A DNA stretch of 64,000 nucleotides from Syngnathus acus (GCF_901709675.1 NC_051100.1:9582786-9646785); one strand, 5' to 3'. Counted from the stretch's first letter, positions 18,527 through 35,270 are shown. The notes: generated from the sequence alone by a model not told the origin. Translations and numbers: made by a program.

Positions 18527-21409
18527 ACTGTCAAGCCTGTTTTATTTCCCTATTGTAAAATCCTCAGAAATGTCAACCAGCCACCGCCGCGAAAGCTCTC
18601 AAAAGCAAAGAGAGGTGTGTCCACTATGACTTTGTGTGCATACACAAATGTGAATTACTTTTTTCACGCTCTTTGAAGACATTGGCCTTATGAAAAAAAT
18701 GCTGTCAGCAACAACATCTTACGTAATTGTACTATTAATGTAATGCATAACATTATGGTTAATGTTGTTTTAAATAGGTTTGGAGTTTGCTTTTTCAAAC
18801 AAAGGGGAGTTTATTAGGTTCAATTGCCTAATCTACAGTAAAACCTCCCGGGTACTTGAATTTCCTGTTGAAGGAGAAGAATCACACACAAAAATAAACA
18901 ACTTTGAATATATAGAAGCTTAGAAATCAATTGCTGAGGAGCAGCACAGTCAGTGACTTACAGTATCCTGGTAGGACTTCTTTTCCTTTGATTTAAGTAA
19001 TTTGAGGTTCCATTGTCTACTTTAAAGCGTAAGCAGAATGTTCTTTGTATCCTATCTTTATGTTCTATCATCTTTGATATCTGCATTTCATCAGATTACA
19101 TATTTTGAGCAGTACTGTCACTTATTTCATTTGGATTTATAAGTGTATATAAGGAAATACAAGACAACATACTTGCTTTTCAGTATATTTTACTTGCTTT
19201 GTAACATAAATCCTTTGCCTTATCTGGAGAATCTCTTGCGATGCTTTGCCAGTGGAACCTGAGATCAAAAAACTCCGTTTCGGGAGTAGTATATTTTCGG
19301 AAAATGATGTAAGTTAGCGTGTTCTTAACAAGAAAAAAAATAATACACAGGAAAAAAAACATCTAAAATACAAATATTAGAAAGCAAAAGAACAGTGTTA
19401 AGGTTCAGGCTTTGTCTTAGTACAGGAGTTGGGTGAGGTGGCGGGGGGACAACCACCACTCCCTGTTGATGAAATCAAATGGGAAACAATTGGTGGCACT
19501 GGAGACCAACAGATGGGGGGGGGGGGGGGGGGGGGGGAGGGTGAGTTCACACACACGTGGACTGAAGGTGGCATTTGTGGGCACCAGGTAAAGAAGGCCA
19601 GGGTGGGGTGTGGTGTGGTGGGCAGGGCAGGGCACATAGCAAAAAAACGATTACACTTTCTAAATAAGACTATTTGTGAGAATACACTATAAATGTGTTT
19701 GTGCAATGTTGATAAAAAGGCACAACAACACAGTGTCATGCTTTACTGGTTTGAAATCAACACCAGACTCAACTTGCAGTCTGTGGCCACATTGTTTCAA
19801 ACAAAAGTATTTTCTTTACTTTCATATGGTGGTGAGGACAACACCACCTACAGTGATGATTACAGCTCAACTATTCTTGGAATACTTTGAGTGTCTTCCA
19901 ACTTTAGTTGAAATATTTTTCCCCAACTATGTTTTCGAAATGTGGACACACCACATCACAATTTCAGATTAGAAAATTGCCCAGTTCACAAGAATTTACC
20001 CACCTAATTGTCATCAAATCCAGAAACTTCTTTTAGTGTTCATTGAGAAGCGGCTAAAGCTTCCTCTTCAAAAGTGTGTGTGTGGGGTGGGGTTAATGTA
20101 CTCGTTTATGTTCACCATTTTTTAAAAGTGGAAACATCAAGAGAATCCCCGTGTCAAAAACGGCAGGATGATGGAAACCGTGTGCTGCCAGAAATATATT
20201 GCCATGAGTCAATGCTCCCGTCACAATTAACCAACTGCTGGCATTCTGTTTCTGTATGCACTTAACCGCCTCATTATGGGGCACATTTCATTTAGCAGAT
20301 GTAACTGCTAAATTCCAACTACAGCCAAGCATTATGGCTTTGTGCATATAAGGTAAAAAGCTTTAATGCCACTCGTGATTAAATTCAAACACTCCCAATG
20401 CTTTCTGTTGTCATATGTTAACAGTCTCATGATTCCAAATTTGAAATTGAACCAAAACATTCAAACAAATGCTGGTAATGTTCTACAAGTCCCTACAGTA
20501 AATGGGCAGGGGGTAAACAACCATCTTTTTCACAACACGATTGGCAATTTGCACACTTCATCGGAATTTGTAGCTTTAAAATGGAACGCTTTGTCGCACC
20601 ACTGGTTTAATGGGGAAAATTATGTTGATGACTAAAAAGCATCTACGACAACACTGCTTGTGTCCAAATCTACACAGTAATCAGTAAATATCACAACTAC
20701 TAAAACTAGATAGGGGATAAATACGATTTTGTTAAAAATAAAATAGATTAAAACAAGTTTAAGTAATGTGAGCTTTATCTGTTTTTGGTTTTGTAAAGCA
20801 GGGGGTTAGTGAACGCAACTAAATGCAGCCCTGTTGTTCAAAATGCCAACGTACTATGTGAAACTGGTTTGACACAGCTGAAAAAACACTTCTTTAGCTT
20901 TCCTGTAATATATCACTATTTTTGATTTCCATATCCTGCAGATTTGTTGTTTTCATTATTTATCTGAGGAAGATTACATGAGCATGAACCACCAAGTGTC
21001 CGATGATTGCTTACCACAACTCAAAATCCATTGAGTTCAGAGGGACAGGGGACGACTGTGGCCCTCACAAGAGCCCAAATAAGATCGCCACTTAATTCAA
21101 ACCATAATCATGTTAAACGTTATCTGACCTCTACATTTTTCCATTGACCTATCGTCTCAGAATGTCGCTTTGAAACTGAAATATTCCACCTAATATTCTG
21201 AGACTGACAGCAAACTGGGAGGATAGTGGGGAGAAAGACAGGAGCGCTGGGAGGGTGACGTGGCTGAGTCCTTCCTGCAAATAGAAGGCTTTGCTTTTTT
21301 CTGAGAGGGGGGGTTAAGGTAGGGGGGCAAGCGTGTATAGGTCTGGTTATGGCAATAGATAATAAACGGCAGGGCTGCGATGATGCAGTGACCCCTGCGA
21401 TCATCGACC
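18527..21409. other. srd5a2-memo1 intergenic stretch
   Basis: No coding exon recognised on either strand. It must contain the srd5a2 promoter at its left end and the memo1 3' UTR at its right end. The only obvious structure is a 23-base G run at 19515-19537 next to GT- and GGGT-rich sequence. Proline-rich reading frames here are translations of that run. Confidence 0.6.
19515..19540 (+). repeat. Poly-G run (G-quadruplex candidate)
   Basis: Twenty-three consecutive G followed by A and GGG. Such a run could fold as an intramolecular G-quadruplex, is prone to slippage, and is often mis-sized in assemblies. There are shorter G runs at about 10482-10494. Confidence 0.9.
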
Positions 21410-24400
21410 TCAATGAACGATGAGCGCCCCCGCAGCGTAGCTCACAGAGCTGTCCTGCCAGTTTCTGCACTCGCTCGACTGAGCGTAGTTCAGAAAACTG
21501 AAGTTCATGTCTATACCGCTCTTCCTCAGCTCTGCCACAGCCTGAAAGACATCAAAACACACAACGCTGACTGAACATGCGCTCAGTGTTCTCATCTTGG
21601 CATGCTTTTCTTTAATGTTCCTTGACCGTTTGCAAAAAATCTCATCAACTTCACTTCCAGTACAGTTCAACTTGCTTATACATATCCATCTATTTTTATT
21701 AACACCATTTGATGGCGTAGAGTGTTTTGGCAGTAAACCATGTGGCAGCTATGTCTATTTGTTAAACAGTATATTCATCCCCATTTACTCACATTTAGCA
21801 GCACTCCAATGGGGTGACGCCCACAGATGGTATTGCGGTACTTTTTCAGGTAGTTGGTGAACGGCATGGGATCCAACTGTTCTATAATGCCCATCCCCTT
21901 TCAAGACAAAGAGATAACACACAATGGATGACTTTCACTCGGAGTGCATTCTATTCTGAAAACAATTATTTCTGAAAAGAACACACTCCAAAGGTTGACA
22001 TTGTTTACCATTTTGTCAAGATGCTCAATTGACCTGTAGATTTCCCCTTGAGATTGATCATAGTATGTGTATCGGAACCGCTGACCTTAACAAACAAAAA
22101 TAAGTCAACCTTTTTAAGAATCGCTAAAATGCATACGTATATATGCGCGTCATTTCCATTCTGACCCCAGTGGCAGAAGTCCGATGAGATAACGAAAAGG
22201 TTGGAAGGGTCTGCCAGGTACTTGCTGAGCAGCTTCCCGTACTCTTGTTCCTTGGACTCGCTCAGAGCTCCCACTAGCACGGGCACGATGCTGAAGTCAT
22301 CTTTGTAGCTGACAAGAATTTGGAATAAATCAGTGAAAACACTCAGGGTGCAGTAATGTAAGGGAATGATTGCACCAATGTGATTCATGTTTAAGCATGT
22401 GCTGTAAAGAGCTCTTATAACGGCTGAATGCATGAAACAACCCACAAGTACACGCTCCACAAAATTATCCCCTTTATGCTGTCACGATACACCCAGATTT
22501 GTGTCCATTCAGCCTTTGTTTACATCCAGCCTATTATTTTGTAATGAAACATGAATTACCTTTCCATGGCTTTAGCAGTATAAGGCAAGTGCATTTCAAT
22601 ACTGTGCTCGTCTTCGTCCGTCTGCATGCTCATCCTCTCAAACAACCCTGTTTTCCAGAGGTCAGCATAAACTGAAAATCAAAGATTGATTGGAATTAAT
22701 CGGATAGCCAAATAGCATTCACACGAAGGTGATTTTCATTTGATCCAATCATCTCATCATACCCTTCTGGTCGATTCTCAGGTCATACAAAGGTGTCCTG
22801 TAGACATCTGCTGTTGATAGGGCACAGCGGGAGAGGGGCACATGGTGAGAGGGTCCCAGGATGAACACCCTACGACTGAAGAGTAAAAGACATCGTGTCA
22901 CTCCACAACCTCAAAAGTGCCTGTTAAGTTGTATCATTTGGAGGGCAAAGTCATAAAGGGTGCAAAAACTTAAAACACTTTCAAGCTTGATTTCACGCAA
23001 TACTGAGCAAGTCTCTAGGTCTGACCTGAGAGGTTTCACTATACTTTTAAACAAAGACTCATCAAAGACTTACGTAACAGAAGGGTCAACCTGCTTGTAG
23101 GCATGCGCGGCACAAGCACCACAGTAGGTATACCCTGCATGCCTGCAAAAAAAAAAAAAAAAAAAAAATGAGATGGCTTGATAACATTTCTCTTCAGTTT
23201 TTCAATGTGATTACGGAGCTATGATGGCTCTGGCGGGTTTGATTGTAGACTGTGCTTGCGACAACCAGCCTTCTAGTTGTGCATTCAGCTGGGCTCCTGA
23301 AAATAGAAGGAAAAGACCAATAAAAGATGGCATACTTTTTATATTGTTTCAGCTAAGAATACTTTGAAATGGCAACTATATTGTTTACATCAATCCAATC
23401 AGACTGTTGTTCATTAAGGATTAAGGTCAAACTCACTGTTTTCCTAATGTTGGCCAATGTTGATACAGCAATTGAGATTTGGCAATTCAATGATACTTCT
23501 ATCTTAATTATAAGTATTTGTATCAGTATATATCTTGCCGATACTGGGCCAGTATTTTCTTGGTATCGGATCAATATCAAACTATGCAGTATGACCACTT
23601 TTTTTTGTGGAAAGAGGCACACCCTTAGCGGCTATACTTTGCAGAGGTATGTAACTGCACTGCAAGAGACTGTGAGGTGTTTCTAAAACTGAACCGTCTT
23701 ATGTAGCTAAATTAATAAAAACCTGAAATGCTTGTGTTAAAATAGATTTTTTTAAATTATTTGTAGTAGTTTTAACAGGTGTGCCTAAACTGCATCCAGG
23801 GTGCACAGATAAAATATTGGTTGAGGATACCATCCCTTACATATTCAAGTTAAAACAACAGTTTTTGTGGGTGCATCAATTCTGAATACAGTGATAATGC
23901 AGCTTTTTCATATCGAGCAGAAGAAACGATATATAGAACAAACTAGCTATCATTACAATGCAGACAGGGAGGCTTAAAGGGATAACTGGTTGCTGAGATG
24001 GGGGAAGGGGGGAACGTGGATGCGCGATGTTGTTACCCTAACCTAGCTGTTTGTCTCTCAGCAGGGACTGTTAAACGGCATAACTAAAAGCATTCCAGTG
24101 TTGCACACTACTAAACGAGGTCATAACAAGACTGAAATGTATCTTCATGGCATCAAGAGTTGCGGCCATGTTTTATATAGCAAGACTGTCACGCTGGCCT
24201 TTTTTGCTCGAATTGTTGGAAAATGTTGAACTGTAGATATCTTGTTAAACACAAACGAGAGTAAATGGTAGAAATTGACGAATGACAATGAGCGAGCAAG
24301 ACAAGCTATTGCTAAATGTTAGCTATCTTATCTCCATCAACAAATGAAACGTTGTCTAAAGCTCTCGATTTGGGGGGGTTGCTTTTACTGGGTATTAAAG

Positions 24401-24573
24401 ACGAAACTACAAAATGCTAACCAAGGCAGAACATGCAGTGCTGGGGGGGGATGAAAGACAAAAGGCAGCTATCACACGGTGTGCAAACGCCCGGTGCTGT
24501 GTTGACAATTACCCGAAGCAGAGTACCAGCTCCCGGCGTGACTTGCTTCTCTGCACACCACTCGGTTGGACAT
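21410..24573 (-). CDS. MEMO1 (mediator of cell motility 1), complete
   Basis: Nine exons on the minus strand, 24513-24573, 23215-23296, 23074-23142, 22763-22875, 22560-22671, 22166-22308, 22009-22085, 21793-21897 and 21410-21541, splice in frame to exactly 297 residues, the same length as human MEMO1. MEMO1 has an extradiol-dioxygenase-like fold, binds redox metal, and acts downstream of receptor tyrosine kinases in cytoplasmic motility signalling. The start [20 protein letters not shown] is nearly identical to human. Metal-ligand residues are present: His49 (in [10 protein letters not shown]), His81 (in [11 protein letters not shown]) and Cys244 (in NTICGRHP). The end [13 protein letters not shown] differs from human by one residue. 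Neighbour srd5a2 lies downstream on the same strand; spast is divergent upstream, as in human 2p22-23 except that DPY30 is not between them. Confidence 0.97.
23143..23168. repeat. Poly-A tract beside memo1 exon 3
   Basis: About 23 A interrupted only near its start. On the minus strand it is the T tract immediately upstream of the exon 3 acceptor, so it doubles as an extreme polypyrimidine tract. Confidence 0.8.
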
Positions 24574-25706
24574 CTTGGTTCCAAAGCTGCCTATTTTGGT
24601 GTAGTTAGGTCTTGTCAGTCGATTAAAATCTAATTGTAAGCCAGTGTCAGCAAACACGTCTGGGAATTGATGGCTGTGGCTAACTTGTTAATGGAGAAGA
24701 GACAAAGAACAGTTGAGACTAGGGGAAACAGTCGGCTCAGAGGCTTGCGGGCTAAAGTGTTCCGTCAGCTGCTGTTGACCGGTTCGTCGAGAGAGGGAAC
24801 CTACGTTCAGACAAGCAGCTGAAACTACAAAGTTCAAAAATTTAAACACATCGGGCGCAATCAGAAAGAACAACACTAGAATTCCAGATAGTTGTCACGG
24901 TAAAAAAAAGAAAAAAACACGAGGAAAATGTTGGTTTGATTGATGAGCAAGTCAGCCAAGGGGCGTCGCCGAAGTTGTCCTAGTGATGACTTTCAACAAC
25001 TGTGATTGGCTGAGACACATGGGCGGAGTCTCGGACGTGACGTAACTGCTGGCATACCATTAATTTTTGTTTATTTAAATTTTTTATATATTTTTTGTAT
25101 TTTATTTCTTACACGCACATGTAGTGTGGTGTGTTAAAACGCATATTTCCTCCCACATACCGCTATGTGGTAAGCCTGACCCTTTCTAAATCAGTTCCAT
25201 ATTTGTAAAAGGAATTTAATCAGTTGAATTGTGAGTGTCTTGAACACAAAGTACATCAACATGAAAAATGAACCGAAAAATTAAGAACTATCTCAAAAAG
25301 CAGTTATCCCCATACTATTAAACCAATGTAAGTGTGCTGCATTCTATTTCCGACTCCAAAACAAACTAAAAAATGGTATTATTTTGAAAATATCCACGGA
25401 AGTACTCTTTATTCGCTACGCAATAGGACAAGAGGGCGGGGCTTGAATGCGAAGGCGGAAGTTTAGTGATCGCTTTCGGAAATCAATACCGTACGTCCAA
25501 ACTGTATCATAGACCACTATGAACAAGAATACAGTACTATTTTCGGTATAATCTTCCGATGAGTTAAACTATCGTAAATATATTGATGCCGACTTATTTT
25601 AAACTCCAGATGACGTATCGATCTGACTACAATGGTTTAGCCTAACTTCACCGCATGGTGCTAAATAATATGCTAAAGTCTGAGCTGTAGATTTACAAAA
25701 GGAGTG
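24574..25706. promoter_or_regulatory. Divergent promoter region of memo1 and spast
   Basis: The 1.13 kb between the two start codons holds a compact cluster: an inverted CCAAT box (ATTGG, 25005-25009), a GC box (GGGCGG, 25021-25026) and a CRE-like TGACGTAA (25038-25045). A second GC box, GGGCGGGG, lies at 25434-25441, nearer spast. No TATA box stands out. The arrangement suggests two start regions or one shared core; which gene each cluster drives cannot be told from sequence. An in-frame stop upstream of the spast ATG blocks extension of that reading frame. Confidence 0.6.
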
Positions 25707-28526
<2,820 letters not shown>

Positions 28527-28562
28527 ATTTGATTCATTTGCGTTTCAAAATAATGTAACATT

Positions 28563-28568
28563 AATAAA
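28563..28568 (+). terminator. Polyadenylation signal of spast
   Basis: AATAAA lies 37 bases after the spast TGA, the first canonical signal downstream. It implies a very short 3' UTR unless later signals are used. Confidence 0.6.
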
Positions 28569-31500
28569 TAATGTGGATAAATACTAACAACAGAGATCGT
28601 TTGGCAAACCTATGCTTGTACTATACTTATTTGATTTGGAGTACAAATTTGCATTTCTTGTAATACAAGGAAAATGTGTCTGACATTTTCTATGACTTTC
28701 AATATATTGTTATACTAAGAAACTGTTCTTGTATTTTATTTTCAAGAACGTTCTATTTTTGACCTTCCACAAGAGGGCAGCACACTGATGTAAGTCTGAA
28801 TCGCTCTGTACCAGAATGTTATTTTGTGTAAAAATTATTTTTTTTCCGAAGGAATAAAATAGGACTGAAATCCTACTTTAGTATTTTCTTCAGTACTTGT
28901 TACAATTACCACATTTGAGTAACCTGCATAAAAATGTCTGGTCATGTGTGCAACACATACATTTGAGCATTTAAATTTCAATAATTGCATTACTGGTTGA
29001 ATCTGAGCTTGCTGCAGATATGTCTGAAGCTTATCTACAACTGTGATCTTGCTGCATCTGGAATAAACCTCTTTTACAAGTATCGCTACAGATGAGTGGA
29101 ATGCTGTGAAATTGAAAATAAATATCCTCTTTTGCAATCCTGGCCACTGAAAAAATATGTTGAGATTCTGTCGTGTGTTCATGCACATACATGTAGAACA
29201 GATCACAGAGGTGATAAGTGAAGTTAGGTACATCGAGACCTCACGACCAGTTAAAAAGAGAACAACCGGTTTGCAGATGAAAGTGTTGTGGAATAGTTTA
29301 GTGGGCTGTAGTAAATGTGTGTGGTCAGAGAGCTTTAATTTAATGCTACTTTTTCCCTCTTAAAATTTGAACCGAATGTGACGTGATTCCCACTTGCCTT
29401 CCTGTGGTCAAGCTGTGGTGTCAAATGCGGTTCACGTGGTCCGGCAGCTGCATCATCTTCTTTGCGGATGTTTACTCACTGTGAAAAATGCAAACATTTA
29501 TTTATGGTTATTGATTTAGTGCCACAATGCTGTCCTCGGATTAGTATTTGCACTCTGCTGTCGCTTGCCAAATGAATGCAAGTATACACCGTGGGCATTC
29601 TGTTTTGTTTTTTAACTAACACTTCATGTCTGAAGAGCTTCTTTCAGAGTATTTAGCATCCTCCCTGTTTTCACTGAGTCCATCCAGCAAAGCAAACACA
29701 AGGTCCTTAAAGACAGACATGATGAATGACCTCATGTTTTCCACCACGTCTCTGTTAAACAACACACGGATGTACAGGAGGCGTTGTAGTTTGTGGCCTC
29801 AAACATTCCTGCAAAGAATTGATGCACAAATAATCTGTATTTATGCAGGCTGTTGGACCTGACAGATGATGCTTGTGGTACACCCTGATAGGCTTAAGAC
29901 TCTCTTAAAAAAATGAATGCATTCACTGATGATTCGATTGGCTGATTTGACCACATCAAGTGAAGGTGTTATACGTACACATGGAATGACCAGGTCCACG
30001 TTTCAATCTATACTCTCTTTTATTCTATATTCCTACGTTCCTTTCAAGGTGTCCCTAAACGTTTATCCATATGCCTTTGGGATGACTGACTGCCTTCCTT
30101 CATGGTTGCGTGACACCTCTACAGTGCCTCATTGATGCTTTGACCACAACATCCATTTTAGGGAAATACAGAATAGGTGATCATTTGATACTACCAAGTG
30201 AAAGAGCCCACCCTGTAGACGGTCATATAATAGTCGACGCAGCAAGATCCCCTCTCTACTTGAACAAACAGTCTGGGAGTGTTTCTTCAAGTGGCTACTC
30301 AAGAATGATATGTGGTTGGGAGGGTCTCGTTGAAATGTGCTACACGGGCGTCACTCGAACTATTCTAGAGCTGTAAGGATTGTTTTGTGTGGAGGAATTA
30401 ATTACAGTGTGGAAATATGCCCTTGAAGTTGTGCAAAAACGCAGAGACCGAACAATCATGGATGGATGGACAGACAGATGGAGGTCGACCAGCACCAACT
30501 GTGGTTGACTTGGTGCACTATAAACAAAACATTACATGTTGCTAATCTCATACAGTGGATAATTAGCAGAGAGGCAAGAAATGCTTAAATTCATTGCTAA
30601 AATCGAAAGATTTCTTATATTCCGGCCGCTTTTATTACCATGAGGTTAAAGATGTGATTCAGGCTTAGCACAATGAAGAACCTTCAGGAGTGACTTGTAT
30701 CCACTTTCCACTACTGGATGCTTCTGTTCAAGTGGGCTTGCACACCTAATATGTCCTTTCATTCACCTTGGGACTGTTATCATTATGTCTCATGGGAGCC
30801 TGGAAGCCAAGCCTAATCGTGTATCCAATGGCAATATCTGTCTTTTATGAGCACATTTATTTTTCTTACTGTGTTTATTTACGCTATGCTCATATATGTG
30901 GGTGGGTCAGCGTGGAAAAACCGAGTGTCTTCACACTTGTGTTAAATGTGAGTCCTTTTAAATGTAACCAATTTTGGATCCATTTTCAAAACCGCTTATC
31001 GTCACTACAGTTGTTTTGAAATAGCTGTAATGACTGCTACATGTACACAATCATTACATATTGCCTTGAGAAACTGCAGTTCGAATCCAACATGTTGTGG
31101 TTTGTTTCTGTTGTCATCCTATGTCTACTAACCCGCAGAGACAAGCTCAGCGTGTTTCCTTTTCATTTTTGCCAAACCAAGCCAAGTCAGCTCTCAGCGC
31201 TGATATTGATGTTTTCATCCAAATGTCTGCATGAAAACAATACATGTCCTGCATTGTTGAACTCTCTGTGTTTAATTATTACAATCATCGTCAAAAAGAA
31301 ATTTAAATAGTAATGCATCAATCATCGTCAACACGGAATAGCTTACTCAGTTGTTTCAAATATAAGAATGTAACATATTATACACATACTGATTTACCGT
31401 TTTAAACCACACAACACACACATACACACACACGAGAAATTTCGGCTTTCTATTTTTGTTCGGACTATAGTTACATTGCCGTGCTCCTTAAGAGACATAT

Positions 31501-32866
31501 TGTGTGCATGTATACGGCTGTTGGTGTACATCATGGTACTTATCGGGGCCCCTTGAGTTTTTTGATTGGGACTTTATCCAAATTCTTTTAGACAGTATAT
31601 ATATTTTATGGCCATTCCTTGAAGTGAAGCAAGCTAATTATATGTATTTTCTGTCCAATCAAAACCAGAAAGCCGCAAAATGTGGGGACACAAGAATGAA
31701 ACTCACTGCCGTGCCTTGCAAAGCCATAATCTTGGTAACGTCTGAGAGATCATATAGAGCCAAGTCATTGCAAACATTGACTTTTTGAGACGCATCACTT
31801 TTGTATAAACAGGGACTCTATTTGTTACGAGAAGAGCTTATTTGGATGCATCCTATATTTTCCATGTGACGTTGAAGATCCACATTTAAAATAGGTCGGA
31901 GATGGACGTGTCAGGACGGCGCCTTGATACAAAGGGAAATAGGGCACAGTCCTGTCATGCTGCAGGCTATCTAACGGTGCATTCCTTCAGCTCATGTGCA
32001 GCCAAGACTCTCCGTAAGATGCAAACGTGCTGCAAGGACAACACACTCGCCATCATGTTCCCGTTTGCTGTCCTTCTGTCGTTGTTCATGCAGGGAGAAG
32101 CTCGAACTCTGACCTCAATCAGGTTAATTGTACAGCAATCATGCAATCAGCGCATTCCCATGGGCACAGAAACTAGCATGCATATGTAAATAAAACTAAA
32201 AATAAAAGGCAGTCGTCAGCATGTTTGAGGTGATGATGAACTTCAGCTGCACTTTAGTGAGCTTTTGAAATGAAAGGGGCGGCCCTCTTTACACATTTAC
32301 AGCTTGAAGATCACTGGAAGGTGTTGACACACACTTGCCTAAGCCCAACACAACCACAGTCATTATGATTTTATTGTCAAGAAAGCATAACCATGGCATG
32401 CACGGGACTCTCAAGTCTGTCTGCAATATATATATATGGTATATACATTAAAGCTCAGACATATCTGATTTATGCAGGATGTGGTACGGCTGCTACTTAT
32501 GAGATTGTGAATAGCCGTTTTAGGAAGTACAGAAAGAGTCAAGCAAACCTCACATTCCAACGTTGGCATTAGGGTTAGGCCTGAAAGGACTGAGGCGGTT
32601 TTGAGGCTTGAGGCCTTGCAGATCTGAACATGTTGGCATATCTGATACGTATATCAGTCTGACATATGACAGGGGACTTAGACCTTCCATACATAACATA
32701 AAAGTAGAATGGCTGACATGAAAGTGTCCATTCCTTGCAAAATTAATCCAATTTAACACGAGTAGCTTCTTTCAATCTGAAAGTTGATTTTTTTTACTTT
32801 AAAGTTAAAATTTGATTTTTTTTTTTTTTATTGAACACAATAAAATAGACACCCACATGATTTTGT

Positions 32867-32933
32867 CATGTGGGAGGAAGATGGAAGTTCTCAGAGAAAA
32901 CTAACACCTGCACAGAGAGAACATGTAAACTCT
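32867..32933 (-). repeat. SINE fragment, minus strand
   Basis: Read on the minus strand the segment gives GAGTTTACATGTTCTCTCTG, then a GTTTTCTCTGAGAACTTCCA block and CCTCCCACATG. These are the same ordered blocks as the head of the SINE at 54044-54316 in the opposite orientation. It is a decayed internal piece. Confidence 0.5.
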
Positions 32934-34780
32934 TTAATGAAACGTACAAACTAAGATTTAATCCTGAAATTTCTGTCCGCAGGGTGAAGTCCATTGTGGA
33001 ATTTGTTAAGTAAAAACATTTCCAGAGGCCTAATAGGGATCTTGAAGGGGTCACATACACGTAAAGGTCTAAAGGGTGGCTAAGTGTTGCCTTTTTAAAT
33101 AGGCGCAGGCATGTCTCCTGGGTCAACGCTCGCAGTCAGGATGTCATCTTTGTGTAGACATTTTTTAAGTGAGGCAGCAGCCCTCTAACCACCCATCACA
33201 GACAGGTCGGCCCAATGACCCCAACAGGATGTCAGGCCTGCTAAGGTGTTATTGATGGGGTCAGATATTTTAGAATAGATTTGAAACGCTTGCGTGATAC
33301 GACTTTGAACGTGACTGGAGTCGTCACGCTTGGTGAATCTTTTCGCACCATAGACAGAGGCAACCTGGTGTCATAACGCATTACCTTGAGCGACGGTGAT
33401 CACAAGAACGTAGGGGTCACAAGGTGCGATCAGGCTCACGCAGCTGCAGAAGAGCGAGGACACTAATCTCCTCAATCCACAGACGGTCTGAGAACAGGAT
33501 CCACAGAGGACAGTGTCACTTCATAAGCTGCTCATTATTAGCAGCTAGGACAACAAAAACATTTATGTTGCTGCATGAAAAGCAACAGGAGTAAGAAAAT
33601 CTGGGCAAGAAGTATCTTAGTCGCAGAGTCTGATTTCCGCAAGGAAATCTATTCATATTTTTGTTAAATATCCCCACGTGTCAGGGGCCGTATGCAGACC
33701 TCAGGGAAAAAGTGTTTTCCACCCTTAATTAGAGCTCCTTACATAAGTAACCTGCTGAGGCAAACACACAGAGGAGAAATGTTCAAACTTGCCCAAATAA
33801 ATGTTTGTATGTGGTTTTGGGCCACATAAGCATCCTACCTCACCTCGCCACACGAGACATGCTTAACAATTGCCCTATTTTTCCCTCATTGGGGTTTCCT
33901 CAATGTTTATTTATTTTCAAACAAAAGTAAGCTTTTTTTGTCCTAGATAAAGACAAAAACACAAAAGGTACGAATTTGGTAGCCCGTCACACGTGGTTTA
34001 TGTAAAAAATATTGCATCTTCATTATTATCCCAAGGCAAGTAACAAGTCGGTCGCGTTCGCTCCCTCAACGGCGCAAATGCCCCTTTTTAGCTGAGCCAG
34101 ATAAATACCAAAAGAAAGAGAACTCCACCCCTGCACACGTACTTTGTGCTCAACAGACATAGGGCCCAAAGTGTTTCTTTGCTGCCTGCAATTTCAAGCA
34201 ACTTAGTCTGCCAGCCAGACTACAGTGCTCACAGATTTCTAGTAATTGTACGTGAAAGCAGCGGCCTCCAACTTTGGCGGCAAGTGAAAAACAATCGACT
34301 TTTTGTACTTGAGGCTGAGTCATTGCCTCAACCGTGAGCCTCACACATGGAAGACTAGCTTTAAAGGAGCTGAGGAGTTCTCAGAGTGCATATCATGTTC
34401 AGAGCAATATCCTGATTGCATCAAGTGAAAGGCATTTGCGGCAAAACCTTGTCCACGTGAAGCACTGCTGTAACATGAACGACAAAAATGCTATGACGGC
34501 GCCGACCATCAACATCTGACACAACTCCTCAGGGATTTGGGTTCTTTGAGGAGGTGTGAACATGCCCAGGTCAGGAAGTTGTGGTTTATAAGTTTTTGTT
34601 ATTGGATGTTTGCCATTCTCACCTAAAGGCCAGCTGAATGTCTGTCTGTATTAGTCCACCACTCCTTCAGAACCCTGTGCGGAAGGAAGAATTAGCGCTA
34701 ATATGGTGGCATTTCCAGAAAGTTTTCACTCCTGTTCATCACATTTTCCTCAAGGGCAAAAGTGTACATTGCTGAAAGCC

Positions 34781-34870
34781 GTATGCAACGAAATTTCGTT
34801 TTGTACACACCTAGTGTTGACAAAATGACAATAAAGTTCTGTCTAAGTCTCTAAGTCTCTAAGTCTAAGT
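34781..34870 (+). repeat. Non-LTR retroelement 3' tail
   Basis: The block CAACGAAATTTCGTTTTGTAC, ending TGACAATAAAGTTCTGTC and followed by TAAGTCTC repeats, resembles the common teleost retroelement tail GAAATTTCGTTGTAC...TGACAATAAAG with a short tandem 3' repeat. The AATAAA inside probably belongs to the element. Confidence 0.55.
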
Positions 34871-35148
34871 GTAATTGATGTTTTTAACAAGTTTTATTTT
34901 GACGATAAAAGCACCTATCCTTTTTTTGCTTTTAATCTATGTGCCAAAGGGACACATCAAAATACAAATCCTAAAGTTCTCTGTCATGTCAATGTCTATA
35001 TCACACCGTTCTTTATCATCTGATGATTTATAGCCTGCTAATGAACAAACCGTTTTACAATTTTCCCTCTTATAAGAGGATTTCATTTTCTTATTTAGCC
35101 AGTTGACAATGGCGTCATTCCTGCAGCCTCCACTTGCAAATGAAATAT

Positions 35149-35270
35149 CCATCCATCCATTTTCTGAACCGCTTAGTCCCCACGGGGGTCGCGGGAGCGC
35201 TGGAGCCTATCCCAGCCGTCATCGGGCAGTAGGCGGGGGACACCCTGAACCGGTTGCCAACCAATCGCAG
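35149..35270 (-). mobile_element. 5'-truncated SINE copy with perfect target-site duplication
   Basis: The segment starts CCATCCATCCATTTTCTGAA, runs through GCTGGAGCCTATCCCAGCC, and ends GGTTGCCAACCAATCGCAG. On the minus strand this is a SINE 3' half whose (GGAT)n tail lies at the left. It is flanked by exact 13-bp repeats GCAAATGAAATAT at 35136-35148 and 35271-35283. This is the mark of target-primed insertion, and the lack of decay suggests it is recent. Confidence 0.85.

Noticed and set aside
19398-19739. Proline-rich and glycine-rich open frames
   Set aside because: They arise from the poly-G run and neighbouring GT-rich sequence; no splice context or family match.
30976-31010. Possible SINE tail fragment (GGATCCATTTTCAAAACCGC)
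   Set aside because: Only about 30 bases resemble the family; noted but not strong enough for an entry.
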